Translations under genes and position numbers: made by a program
Assembly (NCBI GenBank): GCA_017614525.1
Contig: JAGABS010000078.1
Location: 1 to 37,080 of the forward strand
Direction: 5' to 3'
From: Alphaproteobacteria bacterium
Lineage (GTDB): Bacteria; Pseudomonadota; Alphaproteobacteria; UBA3830
DNA length: 37,080 nt
Notes under the pieces: model-generated
What the model was told of the DNA's origin: nothing
Seen by the model: the letters and a program-made list of their open reading frames with translations, nothing else
Databases searched by the model: none
Shown here: in pieces, positions 8,053-17,109 of the stretch
Layout of the letters: the number at the start of each line of letters is the position of its first letter
Numbering within the stretch: position 1 is the first letter of the stretch

Positions 8053-10902
8053 ATGAAGATTAAATTGAGAAGATTGGGAGCTGTTTGTGTTGTTGCCTTC
8101 GGCAGCGGGAATTGCTTTGCAATGAATTTGGACACATCTATGATGAGGCCGACGAAACCGCCTTTGTCCTACGAACTGTGGAATCGGATAAACGAGCAAA
8201 ACATAGAAATATCAAACAGGGACAGAATAATTGAGAAGCAAAAGAGACAGTCTAAGGAAAAAGACCTGGAGATCGAAGAAAAAGATCGAAAAATCGCAGA
8301 TTTAGAGGCAGAAATCCAGAAGTTAAGGAAGGAACGCGAGGCAAAACAATCCGCACCTGGGCTGCCCCATGCAGATTCCTGCTACGGCAACGCCAATGAC
8401 TCTAACCTCACTCTCAACTGCGAGGCAGAAAACTCGGCAAATAGCGATTCAGAATTTTCCGATGGATCAATTCCTCCGATAGATAAAGATCCGGAGTTAA
8501 GCATGATGTTATCTCCTTGTCCGATAAAAGATTCAAGAACGGATATGCTGCTGCCCCCTCCTTCCGTACAGGTGAATTCAAGAGAAAACAATGCATGTTT
8601 GATGCATTTTTCTCCGTACGAGAAAACGAAAATTCCGCCCGCTCCGCCCCTGCCTGCACAGCCGTCTCCGAACGAAATTATAAAACGAAATGATGTGTTT
8701 TTTCCGAACAAGGTTGCGAAATCAAAGATTCCGCCCGCTCCCCCCCTGCCTGCACATCATTCTTCGAATAGAACTGCGAATCTGAACATCCCGCCTGCGC
8801 TTTCCTCTTCTTCTAACGGGAACATTGTTCCCCATCCGCCACGTAATCCTCTGCAAAATTCCGCGAAAAACAAAAATACAGAGGACTCGCAGGATTTTAT
8901 TGAGTCAATGTGGGCTGATCCGAGAAAGAATTTGAACGAAAGGCTCAAAACTGAGCAAACAGCGGCGAAAATTGTTAACATCTATTTAAAAAAAAATCCC
9001 GCGAAAGCTATCTTTTTAATCTTGTCGTACGAGGAGAAAGTCAAAGATCTTGCGGAAGGACTGCGGGATTACGAAGTACAGTGCAAACAGGCAAGCAATT
9101 CAGACAAAAGTCGGGGTGACTCCGCGATTTCAAATAAATCAAAAGAAGTCTTTAAAATAAGCGAACTGTTGAAAATCGTCTCTGAAATTTCTGATCTTCT
9201 GGAAAATTTCAGAAAGGCCGTAAATGAAAAAAGATTAAAAACGGCCTCGGATAAATTCAGAAACTCCGCGAACAAGTTGGGAAGCGATAATATAAATATC
9301 AAGAAATTCGATGCAAAGTTTTCGGATATTTCGCAGAGAATGAATCGGCTGGCGATTGAATATTTCAACGAAATCAATAAAGAATACTCATCCGCGGACC
9401 TAAAGGGAGCGGGTGATTTCATCATAGAAGGCGTTAAGATCGCCGACAGCTTGAGCGATCTGGAAAATCTGTGGAAAAAATCCGAAAATCCCCCTAAATT
9501 CCCGGGTTCTGCAAACACCTCCAGAGAATTGGATAAAACCGTAAAATTCGCCCTTGATATCCTTCATTTGGAGCAGAAAATCGCATCTGAGATTGATCTC
9601 GGGTCGGCAAGTACGTTAGGAGGAGAGTCAAAACCGAAAAATCCGCCGGAGGTTAACTCGTTATCCTCATTGAATAGCATGGAAAGGCGATGCCTTGAGT
9701 TGTCTTTAGAGTATATTCGCAGCACTCGCAGAGGACATAACCAACTTTCAAAATTGCTTAAAATGAGAGATCACATCAACAATGGCTTGTCGCAAATCAA
9801 GATTCCCGACAATCGAGAACATCCTCTGTCGATGATTTCTAAATTGCCGAAAGATATGGATCAGCTTATCGACAAAATTGCAGATCTTTTTTCTCAAGCT
9901 TTCCATGACGAAACCGAGAGCAGTTACAGTTTGTTTGGAACATCGTCGGCGAAGATAGCTGAAGAAGTAGTCCAGGGATATTCACAGATTAGAAATTCCG
10001 CGAATATTGGTGATTCGCAGGGAAATTTTTTTAGAAATTTTTTTAAAGATAAAAGTTTGAACGGCAAGTTCGGTAACGGCATCATAAAATTGATTACCGT
10101 GGATCGGAATTTATGTCCGCATTTTGAAATTCTTCTGCGTGACCTGAAGAGCAAGCTAAAAATCAGTCCGCGGAAAAAAATCTCGTCGCAAAATTCTAAA
10201 GAAATCTCAGCAGATTTCAAAAATTCAAAATTCCTTTGTCTGTTAAAAAGTTCGGATGGAGATATTTTACCCCTGTCGCGTAATGCCAGCACGCAGTTGG
10301 CACGGTTAAAGGACAGAGCGAGTGAAGTAGTCGAACAAGTTACTGCGGTGTCGGATTATTTGATGAGCATTCCTTCATATTTAAGCGATGATTACAAAAT
10401 ATTCGGACAAAAATCGCGGACCCTGTCCGACTGCGTCAGCACCGTTTTGGGGAAAAATCCTGCTCTCAGCAAACTTATCGAGGGTAATTCAGGATTTTCA
10501 ATAGAAAATAAACACATAGTTGTTGAAACAGACGAAGGAAAAAGGGACGAAAATTTCAGTCTGACAAACAACGATATGTCTCGCATTATTTTTGCGATAA
10601 TTTTAAATCGCGATCTGGTCGCGGAATCCAAGTCTAAGCTATTTCTATCCAACGAAAATATATCTGAAAATGAAATAAAAAAGATGGCTGGAAATCTGGC
10701 CCATGCTGTGGGAAAGATAAAGGAAAGTTTGGAATTCGTTATGTCGAAAGATGCTTTTGAAAGCGAGGAGTTGCGCTCAGTGTTTAAAGTCGACAACGCG
10801 GCATCGACATTCAACATAATCAAGCAGTTGGATGGATTGATCGAAAAAATAGGGGCTGAACAGAATGGCATCGCGTCTGGTATCGAAAATACAGTGATAT
10901 AG
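8053..10902 (+). CDS. Large exported coiled-coil and proline-rich protein, candidate effector
   Basis: I do not recognise a family for this 949-residue protein. It begins with a signal peptide ending near CFA (residue 23). Residues 45-100 form a charged coiled coil rich in E/K/R. Two almost identical KIPPAPPLPA motifs follow at 193-202 and 225-234, exactly 32 residues apart, with a shorter NIPPAL at 245-250; the DNA shows a matching 96-bp duplication (8629 and 8725). Residues 280-949 are helical, Lys/Ser/Asn/Glu-rich and without visible enzyme motifs. Such polyproline runs bind profilin, SH3, WW or EVH1 domains in host proteins and occur in bacterial actin nucleators, which suggests but does not prove a host-directed role. 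TTAGGTAAG precedes the ATG. Confidence 0.7.
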   Translation: MKIKLRRLGAVCVVAFGSGNCFAMNLDTSMMRPTKPPLSYELWNRINEQNIEISNRDRIIEKQKRQSKEKDLEIEEKDRKIADLEAEIQKLRKEREAKQSAPGLPHADSCYGNANDSNLTLNCEAENSANSDSEFSDGSIPPIDKDPELSMMLSPCPIKDSRTDMLLPPPSVQVNSRENNACLMHFSPYEKTKIPPAPPLPAQPSPNEIIKRNDVFFPNKVAKSKIPPAPPLPAHHSSNRTANLNIPPALSSSSNGNIVPHPPRNPLQNSAKNKNTEDSQDFIESMWADPRKNLNERLKTEQTAAKIVNIYLKKNPAKAIFLILSYEEKVKDLAEGLRDYEVQCKQASNSDKSRGDSAISNKSKEVFKISELLKIVSEISDLLENFRKAVNEKRLKTASDKFRNSANKLGSDNINIKKFDAKFSDISQRMNRLAIEYFNEINKEYSSADLKGAGDFIIEGVKIADSLSDLENLWKKSENPPKFPGSANTSRELDKTVKFALDILHLEQKIASEIDLGSASTLGGESKPKNPPEVNSLSSLNSMERRCLELSLEYIRSTRRGHNQLSKLLKMRDHINNGLSQIKIPDNREHPLSMISKLPKDMDQLIDKIADLFSQAFHDETESSYSLFGTSSAKIAEEVVQGYSQIRNSANIGDSQGNFFRNFFKDKSLNGKFGNGIIKLITVDRNLCPHFEILLRDLKSKLKISPRKKISSQNSKEISADFKNSKFLCLLKSSDGDILPLSRNASTQLARLKDRASEVVEQVTAVSDYLMSIPSYLSDDYKIFGQKSRTLSDCVSTVLGKNPALSKLIEGNSGFSIENKHIVVETDEGKRDENFSLTNNDMSRIIFAIILNRDLVAESKSKLFLSNENISENEIKKMAGNLAHAVGKIKESLEFVMSKDAFESEELRSVFKVDNAASTFNIIKQLDGLIEKIGAEQNGIASGIENTVI

Positions 10903-10919
10903 CCATTCCCCTATCAAAA

Positions 10920-10939
10920 GCCAAGATGATCTTGGAGCC
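10920..10939 (-). repeat. 20-nt repeat with palindrome, copy paired with 17390-17409
   Basis: On the minus strand this reads GGCTCCAAGATCATCTTGGC, identical to the plus strand at 17390-17409. It contains the palindrome CCAAGA-TCA-TCTTGG and on this strand is followed by CTTTTG. It lies about 47 bp beyond repeat copy A, in the same relative orientation as at the B copy. It could be a weak terminator of a transcript from the repeat. Confidence 0.7.
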
Positions 10940-10985
10940 AATTATTTTGGGAAGTTCACTTGTCCAACAGTATGCGGGGAAAAAT

Positions 10986-11086
10986 TAATAATTTATTGAC
11001 TTTTAATCGCAGGCTGCCCCGCATCCCCCACCCTCGGGATGGTAGCACAGAAAGGTTAATATTCCGTTGATTTAACTTTCCGTTAA
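10986..11086 (-). repeat. 102-bp CtrA-box repeat, copy A (inverted)
   Basis: Read on the minus strand, this copy begins with TTAACGGAAAGTTAA (exact TTAA-N7-TTAA, plus strand 11072-11086) and ends with TCAA-N7-TTAA (plus strand 10986-11000). Between them are a block AAATCAACGGA-TATTA shared with B, a stretch TTTCTGTGCTACCAT shared with C, and the G-rich block CCCGAGGGTGGGGG shared with B. A second near-box (TTAA-N7-TTGA) sits at 11056-11070. The element length is 101 or 102 bp. Function is unknown. Confidence 0.75.
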
Positions 11087-11219
11087 CTTTTTGCGCGGTT
11101 TTGATAAGCGATCGTCTATATAATGATTTACGCTATTCGGAACGAAGTGTTACATGATCAAATGACCGAGTAACCCGACTCCGTTTTCGGCCTCTTCCTC
11201 AGATCAAATCCCGAAACCG

Positions 11220-11768
11220 CTATAGCTTCGCTCTTTCCTGTGCTTTCTTTAACTGAAAAAATCTCTCTATAGCGTCTTGCTTAGCTCTTTCCTGATCTTG
11301 TTCAAATATTTTTATGTCATTTTCCAGTATATGGAGTTCTTGTCTGCATCTCGACATAATCTCTCCCAGCCTCATTGCGCGAGTATAGGTTCTGCTGATA
11401 GCCTGGCGACACAGTAATATATTCCTCACTGCAGCCAAAAAATCGCTTCTGGCTCTGATTACTTCTTCTTTTTCACAATCGGAAGATTTACTCTGCTGTG
11501 ATATTTCGTTGCGACATAGACTGAGAAGTTGTTCCACCGCGACCGTTTCTTTCTCGGAAACCTCGCCGCTTTTCTCTTCATCGTCCAATCTCCTGTATTT
11601 TTCGGAAGAATGAATATCGTTTTCGCTGTATTTTCTTAATCGCTTTTTTGTTGAGCCGATTTTCCGACTGTATTCACTGTCCGTGTAGCTTCGAGGATAG
11701 AGAGCCACGGTTTCATCCGTACAAACACAAGCAAATACCAGACCAACTACAAACAAATTAAATTTCAT
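11220..11768 (-). CDS. Small exported helical/coiled-coil protein, unknown
   Basis: This 182-residue protein has a clear signal peptide (MKFNLFVVGLVFACVC core, cleavage near residue 20-22). A charged Arg/Lys/Glu-rich region follows, then a long helical C-terminal half with coiled-coil character (EQDQERAKQDAIERFFQLKKAQERAKL at the end). I do not recognise the family. ATG 11768 was chosen because AAGGAG lies 7 bp upstream and the signal peptide starts exactly there; the longer frame to 11798 has neither. It stands alone on this strand between repeat copy A and murA. Three cysteines in the mature part (in LCRNE, SDCEK, LCRQ) could form disulfides in the periplasm. Confidence 0.65.
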   Translation of the reverse strand: MKFNLFVVGLVFACVCTDETVALYPRSYTDSEYSRKIGSTKKRLRKYSENDIHSSEKYRRLDDEEKSGEVSEKETVAVEQLLSLCRNEISQQSKSSDCEKEEVIRARSDFLAAVRNILLCRQAISRTYTRAMRLGEIMSRCRQELHILENDIKIFEQDQERAKQDAIERFFQLKKAQERAKL

Positions 11769-12089
11769 TTTCCACTCCTTCATTCTGTCCCAAAACACAA
11801 CGTCTGCTGCCTCGCAAAACTCCGTTCAAAAATGCCGCAGCTGCAACTGTTACAACTCAGAACCCCGTTGAGGAGGATACTATCACAACGCAAAGAGGTT
11901 GGTAAAGCTGATATATATGAAAATGAAAAGCATCTCCTTGGGAATTATCAGCAATTTGGACATTTTTGCCTGTGAATCGGCGAAGTTTCCAAGTCATAAT
12001 TTTCTGAAAATTCCGGTAATAACCGTTTCCTTCCTTGAAAATCCGAGACTTTGTGTGGTATCCTTCCCCTGTGTTTTTGGAGCAAGCCG
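11769..12089. other. Divergent intergenic region upstream of murA
   Basis: The 321-bp gap between divergent genes has frames only in shadow of murA. A possible murA promoter is TTGAAA (12035-12040) with TATCCT (12059-12064), spacing 18 bp. The latter lies in TGTGGTATCCT, which resembles the TGTGCTACCAT of the repeats. Confidence 0.35.
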
Positions 12090-13361
12090 ATGGAAAAAAT
12101 CCGAGTTTACGGAGGTCAGAGAGTTGACGGCAGAGTTCAAATCTCGGGAGCGAAGAATGCTGCCCTTCCCCTTCTGGCTGCGGCAATTTTGTCTGAAGAC
12201 GGTTTGACTCTGAAAAATATTCCTCCCCTTTCTGATATATCCACGATGATGCTGTTGCTTGAAACCTTGGGCGTCGAATGTTCTCGGAGCGACGTCGATG
12301 ACTACTCAATGACTGTGGATTGCGAAACGAATTCCTTAAGTAATTTCACGGCTCCATACGAAATAGTAAAAAAAATGAGAGCTTCCATTTTGGTATTGGG
12401 TCCTTTGCTGACGAGATACGGTCATTGCAGTGTGTCTTTGCCGGGAGGCTGCGCGATCGGAGTGCGTCCGATTGATTTGCATCTAAAGGGATTGGAGGCG
12501 ATGGGGGCGCAGATTGATCTCAAAGACGGGTATGTGTATGCGGAAGCAAAATCGGGGCTGCACGGTGCTGAGTTTGAATTTCCGGTCTCGACCGTAACGG
12601 GTACGGAAAATTTGCTGATGGCTGCGGTACTGGCGAACGGAGATACTGTTTTGAGGAATGCCGCACGTGAGCCGGAAATAGTCGACCTTGCCAACTGTCT
12701 GAATAAAATGGGGGCGCGAATCGAAGGACAAGGGACGTCGGAAATCAGAATCGTCGGAGTTTCCGGATTGCATCACACGGAATATTCCGTGTTGGTGGAT
12801 CGCATTGAAGCGGGAACCTATGCAATTGCAGCGGCAATTACTAAGGGCCAGGTGGATTTGATCGGCGGAGATTTTCGAAAATTGCTGCCGACCTTTATTG
12901 AGAAAATGGAAGAGTGCTCGCTGATATTTGAGGATATTCCGAATGGTCTCCGAGCAAAATACGCGGGGGAGATAAGACCGATCGATTTTCAGACCGCTCC
13001 TTTTCCGAATTTCCCGACGGATTTACAGGCTCAGACTATGGCGTTGCTTTGCTTGTCGAGCGGAAGGTCGTTGATCGATGAGAAAATTTGGGAAAATAGG
13101 TTTATGCATGTGGCGGAATTGTCTCGAATGGGAGCGAAAATTTCGATTTCGGGATCGCGAGCGACAGTCGAAGGAGTCGATCACTTGGTCGGCGCGCCGG
13201 TGATGGCTACGGATTTACGGGCATCATTCAGTTTGGTTTTGGCTGGGTTAGCGGCTCAGGGGGACACTGTTGTCGATCGAGTGTATCATTTAAACAGAGG
13301 TTACTGCTGTGCCGAGAAAAAGCTCGCGGATTGCGGTGTAAGAGTGGACAGAATAAAGTAA
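12090..13361 (+). CDS. murA: UDP-N-acetylglucosamine 1-carboxyvinyltransferase
   Basis: This 423-residue enzyme makes the first committed step of peptidoglycan synthesis, transferring enolpyruvate from PEP to UDP-GlcNAc in the cytoplasm. Lys22 and Asn23 (in SGAKNAALPLL) and the loop Cys120 (PGGCAIGVRPIDLH) are present. That cysteine is the residue alkylated by fosfomycin in other MurAs, so sensitivity is expected. FPTDLQAQ carries the catalytic Asp. Length is normal for the family. ATG 12090 was chosen because GGAG lies 7 bp upstream and the protein then starts at the usual MEKIRV; the frame upstream has no support. trxA follows 18 bp downstream. The gene indicates that a cell wall precursor pathway is retained. 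Confidence 0.96.
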   Translation: MEKIRVYGGQRVDGRVQISGAKNAALPLLAAAILSEDGLTLKNIPPLSDISTMMLLLETLGVECSRSDVDDYSMTVDCETNSLSNFTAPYEIVKKMRASILVLGPLLTRYGHCSVSLPGGCAIGVRPIDLHLKGLEAMGAQIDLKDGYVYAEAKSGLHGAEFEFPVSTVTGTENLLMAAVLANGDTVLRNAAREPEIVDLANCLNKMGARIEGQGTSEIRIVGVSGLHHTEYSVLVDRIEAGTYAIAAAITKGQVDLIGGDFRKLLPTFIEKMEECSLIFEDIPNGLRAKYAGEIRPIDFQTAPFPNFPTDLQAQTMALLCLSSGRSLIDEKIWENRFMHVAELSRMGAKISISGSRATVEGVDHLVGAPVMATDLRASFSLVLAGLAAQGDTVVDRVYHLNRGYCCAEKKLADCGVRVDRIK

Positions 13362-13379
13362 GAAGAAGAGGAGGCAGAA

Positions 13380-13685
13380 ATGATAAAGACAAATGAAGAA
13401 AATTTTCAGACGGATGTGCTGGATAAAGATTTTGTGATCGTGGATTTTTTCGCCGAGTGGTGCGGTCCGTGTCGCATGATCGGGCCTTTCCTGGAGTCTA
13501 TCGAGGAGCAGCTGGGAGTCGAGGTTATGACTGTCAATATCGACGAGTCTCCGAATATCGCTGCAAAATACGAGGTGATGAGTATTCCGACTGTGATGAT
13601 TTTCAAAAAAGGGGAGAAAATCGCGGAAAATGTCGGTGCGGCGTCCAAAGCTCGTCTGGCCGACTGGATTAAAAGTCATCAATAA
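13380..13685 (+). CDS. trxA: Thioredoxin
   Basis: The 101-residue protein is a single thioredoxin fold with the active site WCGPC (27-31) and the cis-proline in SIPTV (about 74). It reduces disulfides in cytoplasmic proteins together with thioredoxin reductase. AGGAGG lies 6 bp before the ATG. It follows murA by 18 bp and precedes the first parS site by 7 bp. In many alphaproteobacteria trxA lies after addB-addA; here trxA and addB are near each other but separated by rsmG and in the opposite order, with no addA in the window. Confidence 0.95.
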   Translation: MIKTNEENFQTDVLDKDFVIVDFFAEWCGPCRMIGPFLESIEEQLGVEVMTVNIDESPNIAAKYEVMSIPTVMIFKKGEKIAENVGAASKARLADWIKSHQ

Positions 13686-13692
13686 TTTGTGA

Positions 13693-13708
13693 TGTTTCAC
13701 GTGGAACA
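13693..13708. other. parS site 1 (ParB-binding centromere site)
   Basis: The 16-mer TGTTTCACGTGGAACA is the reverse complement of TGTTCCACGTGAAACA, an exact match to the broadly conserved parS consensus TGTTNCACGTGAAACA. It lies between trxA and the preferred start of rsmG. Confidence 0.92.
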
Positions 13709-13763
13709 AATTTTTAACCGTCGTGGTGTGTCTCGTGTGGGGAAGTTTTCGGATTGTCGCGAT

Positions 13764-14384
13764 ATGTTTCACGTGGAACGTTTTCCCGAGCAAATCAAAA
13801 ACAACTTAAAAATCTATGAAAATCTTTTGTTGAAATGGCAGAAAGCAATTAATTTGGTTTCACGTGGAACGTTGAAGGATATTCGGACGAGACACATTGA
13901 GGACAGTCTGCAATTAATTCCGTTTTTGCGGGGCAGGAGGATTCTGGATATCGGATCGGGAGGTGGGTTTCCGGGGACGGTTCTCGCGATGGTCAGCCAG
14001 GAGTCCGAATTTCTGAAACAGTTCGGCATTGAAGAGAGTTTCAGTGTTACTTGCGTAGATTCAGATCAGCGAAAAATGATGTTTTTGTCGGAAGTTGCCC
14101 GCCAGACTGGGACAAAAGTCGAGATTATTTCTGATCGCGTTGAAAATATCGAAGGCAAATTCGACACTCTCACTGCCCGAGGGTTCGCTGAATTGAAAAT
14201 TCTAATCGGATTCGCAAAAAAATATTCAAATTACGGCGTTTTTCTAAAGGGTAGAAAAATAGAACAAGAAATAGAAGACGCCTCGAAAAATTTTCGGTTT
14301 GATTACGAGATTTTCGACAGCGTAACCGATAAATCCGGACGTATCATCACGGTGTACAATATAGAAAATGTCGAAAATATATAA
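13764..14384 (+). CDS. rsmG: 16S rRNA (guanine527-N7)-methyltransferase
   Basis: RsmG (GidB) methylates G527 of 16S rRNA with S-adenosylmethionine. Motif I LDIGSGGGFPG, the acidic VDSDQRK and the conserved VFLKGR are visible. Starting at ATG 13764 gives 206 residues, the usual family length; the frame extends to GTG 13689/ATG 13692 (231 or 230 residues), but neither start has a good ribosome site. The N-terminal codons are partly parS sequence: two sites fall inside the gene and encode MFHVER and VSRGT. rsmG normally lies next to parA-parB near the origin; here addB follows, overlapping by 17 bp, and no parA or parB is in view. Confidence 0.9.
   Translation: MFHVERFPEQIKNNLKIYENLLLKWQKAINLVSRGTLKDIRTRHIEDSLQLIPFLRGRRILDIGSGGGFPGTVLAMVSQESEFLKQFGIEESFSVTCVDSDQRKMMFLSEVARQTGTKVEIISDRVENIEGKFDTLTARGFAELKILIGFAKKYSNYGVFLKGRKIEQEIEDASKNFRFDYEIFDSVTDKSGRIITVYNIENVENI
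13765..13780. other. parS site 2, inside the rsmG start
   Basis: TGTTTCACGTGGAACG departs from the parS consensus only at the last base. It overlaps the preferred rsmG start codon, and the codons read MFHVER. Confidence 0.88.
13856..13871. other. parS site 3, inside rsmG
   Basis: GGTTTCACGTGGAACG keeps the 14-base core of parS and differs only at the two outer positions. The codons read VSRGT. The three sites fall within about 180 bp, a typical cluster. Confidence 0.82.
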
Positions 14385-17109
14385 TATCCCTCTGGAATGC
14401 AATTTTTTTCGGGAACTAGCTCGGATTGTTTTATCAGAAAGTGACGTAACAAGAGTTTTTCTGCCGAATAATCGAAGCTGCCGAGCGTTCAAGCGCGAAA
14501 TGTCCAAGTACAACTGCGTTGCGCCTGAGATCATCTCGATTTCCGACATTTTGAATTTTCCCGACACAAATTTTCTTCTGTTGAAATTTTTGCGAAACAA
14601 TACTTATTCCATTCCATTCAGTACGCTGTTTGACTTATCTCAAAGTCTGTCGACGTTGATTCGAAATTTGATTTTTAACAGGGCGGACTATCGGAAGTTA
14701 ATGGTTCCTGAAAAATTGAACGAAAGTTGGAAAAGTACTCTGCTGATTTTGGAACAAGTCCTGGAAAACCCTGAAATTTCCGAGCTCAAAAACAATCTCG
14801 AGGCGAAACTGGATGCTTTTTTTTCGTCGATCGAGGACGAAAAAATCGCCGTCGCAGGGCTATTGGAAGAAAATTTCTACAATCGCCGTCTCTATTCGCA
14901 GGCTTTGGATTCCGGATTTGTCGTGGTCAGTGGTTTGGAAAACAAATTCGGAGACAATTTCAAAAAAATCAATCGATTGTTTCAGGAAAGATGGGACCGA
15001 CTGGAGATCGAGAACAAAGCGACAAGTCCTACAATTTCCGCGGACAGAAAGATTCTGGAATTGGATGATAATTCCGACGAGGCTCTTGCCGTCGCCCTGG
15101 TTTCGAGGAAAATGTTGGCGCAGAACAAGTCAGTCTTGATCGTTTCTCCAAATCTTTCTTTGACTCAGAAAATTAAAATGGAGTTGCTGAAGTGGAATAT
15201 CGTCGCGGATGATTCGTCGGGAGTGGCGTTGCACCGTACACTTGTCGGGCAAGTAATTTCGCAGATTATTTCCGTGATCGAACGTGGATTTCAGAATGCC
15301 GATATAATCAATTTGTTGAAATTTAACGATTCCATAAAAAATTCCGTCTTTAAATTAGAAGATTTTTTGAGAAAAAAGGAGAATTATCCACAAGATTTCT
15401 TTCAGACTTTCGAATTATTTTCACCTGAAAAAGAGGCAGGCGTTTCCAAAACTGAATTTAAAGCCTCTGGAGGCATGGAGAATTTTTTCGAGGATAGAAA
15501 CCATGGGGAAGACGTCCAAAGCCCATTTCTCGTTGAATCTGACAAGGAAAATTTTTCAGAGGTTGCGCGAAACGGCGATGAAATTCCGAAAAATACCGCT
15601 GAATTGGCGAAACTTTTCGATCGTTTTAGTATTTCTGATGAGCTAAATACCACACGTGCGGACAATTCGCGAAATGAAAATCCCTCTCCGTTCGAAATTC
15701 TTGTGGAATTTGTCGATCGTCTGAAAGATTTTTCAAAATTTCCGAAAAATGCCGACTTCAATTTTTGGCGGGAATATTTTTCAGAATTCATAAATCTGGT
15801 AAATGTTTCTGCCGCCGATGAATTTTCCGAAATTTTGCAGCCGCAAAATTTTGAAAATATTTCTCTCTCTGAGTTTTGCATTTTTTTGAAAAATCATTTT
15901 TTGGAAAATTCTTTACGCCAAAACATCAGCTATACGCCCGGGGTGGTGATCTTAGGAATTTTGGAATCACAGCTTGCGGACGCGGATTTGGTCATTGTTT
16001 GCGGAGCGAATGAAAATTCGTGGAGATCCTCAGGATCAAACGATTTTTGGATGAGTGATTCAATGCTGCGGCAACTGAAAATCGACACAGTTGACGAACA
16101 CAACGAATTCTATGCGTGCGTATGGGAAAAATTGCTCAGCAAGCCTAATATTTTGGTGACTCGTTCTCTCATGGAAAACGGCGAGCAGACACAGTGTTAC
16201 AGTCGATTGAAAAATTATGAATTAAAAAAGTATGTCAGCTGTGAAAAACTGATTCGAAAAATAAAATCACCGTCGAAATTCTCGCCGATTCGTTTTTGTG
16301 CCCCGTCTCCGACAACAAATTTCCGCCCGACGACTTTTTGGGTTTCGGATCTGGATTTGTTGATCAGCAATCCGTACGTTTATTATGCGAAAAAGATTCT
16401 GCGCCTGAAAGAATTGCCACCTCTTAATTCGCGAAAAAATTTGAAAGGAAATTTAATCCATAAAATTTTCGATGATTTCGCCAAAAAACATATACGCGAC
16501 GATAAATTTCGCGCTTTGCAGCAATTGTTTCGTGATACTTGTCGAGAAAAATTCGTAAATTTCGAGCATTTGGGCCTTTGGTATTTTAACGTTGATTCAA
16601 TTTTGAAATTTTTTGTTCAGCATTTTAACTGCGACGCGGAAAATTTTTCAGAAATTTCGGGACATATAAATTTAAAAATTTCACACGAAGATAAAAATAT
16701 TCAGGCAACGATCGCGTCAAAAGCAGATCGGCTGGAAATTGATTCTTTCGGAAACATTTCGATTATCGACTACAAAACAGGAGAGATTCCAAGCTTGAAA
16801 AAAGTTAAAGACGGGGAAAAAATTCAACTTCCGATAGAAGCGATCATCGCTTCAAAAGACGGATTTAGGTTGGGGAAAACGAATGTTGAAAAAATGAGTT
16901 TTTGGCAGGTAAAATCCAAAGAAAAAAAGATCGCATATGTCTCAAAAACCTCTGAGGAAACCGCTCAAATTTGCAAGGATATTCTTGCAAAAATTGAGGA
17001 ATTACTCAGGGATTACACCATTCTCGAAAAGCCTTACGACATCAATCGCGACGACAAATATAATAAACCTTATATACAACTTGCGCGTGTAAAAGAAATT
17101 TCAGGCTAA
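14368..17109 (+). CDS. addB: Double-strand break repair protein AddB, alphaproteobacterial type
   Basis: This 913-residue protein matches AddB, the partner of the AddA helicase-nuclease in recombinational repair. The N-terminal half resembles an inactivated helicase fold without a usable Walker A. The C-terminal half carries a PD-(D/E)XK nuclease with ID (about 792), DYKTG (about 801) and QLPIEA (about 820). It is somewhat shorter than the usual roughly 1000 residues. Its ATG lies 17 bp inside the end of rsmG, so translation is coupled. addA, which usually follows immediately, is missing: after a 465-bp repeat region comes yraN. Either addA is elsewhere or AddB is an orphan. Confidence 0.85.
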   Translation: MSKIYNIPLECNFFRELARIVLSESDVTRVFLPNNRSCRAFKREMSKYNCVAPEIISISDILNFPDTNFLLLKFLRNNTYSIPFSTLFDLSQSLSTLIRNLIFNRADYRKLMVPEKLNESWKSTLLILEQVLENPEISELKNNLEAKLDAFFSSIEDEKIAVAGLLEENFYNRRLYSQALDSGFVVVSGLENKFGDNFKKINRLFQERWDRLEIENKATSPTISADRKILELDDNSDEALAVALVSRKMLAQNKSVLIVSPNLSLTQKIKMELLKWNIVADDSSGVALHRTLVGQVISQIISVIERGFQNADIINLLKFNDSIKNSVFKLEDFLRKKENYPQDFFQTFELFSPEKEAGVSKTEFKASGGMENFFEDRNHGEDVQSPFLVESDKENFSEVARNGDEIPKNTAELAKLFDRFSISDELNTTRADNSRNENPSPFEILVEFVDRLKDFSKFPKNADFNFWREYFSEFINLVNVSAADEFSEILQPQNFENISLSEFCIFLKNHFLENSLRQNISYTPGVVILGILESQLADADLVIVCGANENSWRSSGSNDFWMSDSMLRQLKIDTVDEHNEFYACVWEKLLSKPNILVTRSLMENGEQTQCYSRLKNYELKKYVSCEKLIRKIKSPSKFSPIRFCAPSPTTNFRPTTFWVSDLDLLISNPYVYYAKKILRLKELPPLNSRKNLKGNLIHKIFDDFAKKHIRDDKFRALQQLFRDTCREKFVNFEHLGLWYFNVDSILKFFVQHFNCDAENFSEISGHINLKISHEDKNIQATIASKADRLEIDSFGNISIIDYKTGEIPSLKKVKDGEKIQLPIEAIIASKDGFRLGKTNVEKMSFWQVKSKEKKIAYVSKTSEETAQICKDILAKIEELLRDYTILEKPYDINRDDKYNKPYIQLARVKEISG

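Larger units (their letters stand above)
10903..11219. other. Intergenic region with repeat copy A
   Basis: This 317-bp stretch separates two convergent genes. It holds the 20-nt palindromic sequence at 10920-10939, repeat copy A at 10986-11086 and a TATAAT at 11119-11124 with no suitable -35. No open frame of note is present. Confidence 0.6.

Noticed and set aside
11857-12309. 150-codon frame on the minus strand
   Set aside because: It overlaps the murA start and has no family resemblance or ribosome site.
13290-13793. Minus-strand frame with repeated FHVKH
   Set aside because: The repeats are the parS palindromes read antisense; the frame covers murA, trxA and rsmG.
15384-15392. Perfect DnaA box TTATCCACA
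   Set aside because: It is a single site within the addB coding sequence. An origin would need a cluster of boxes in AT-rich intergenic DNA.
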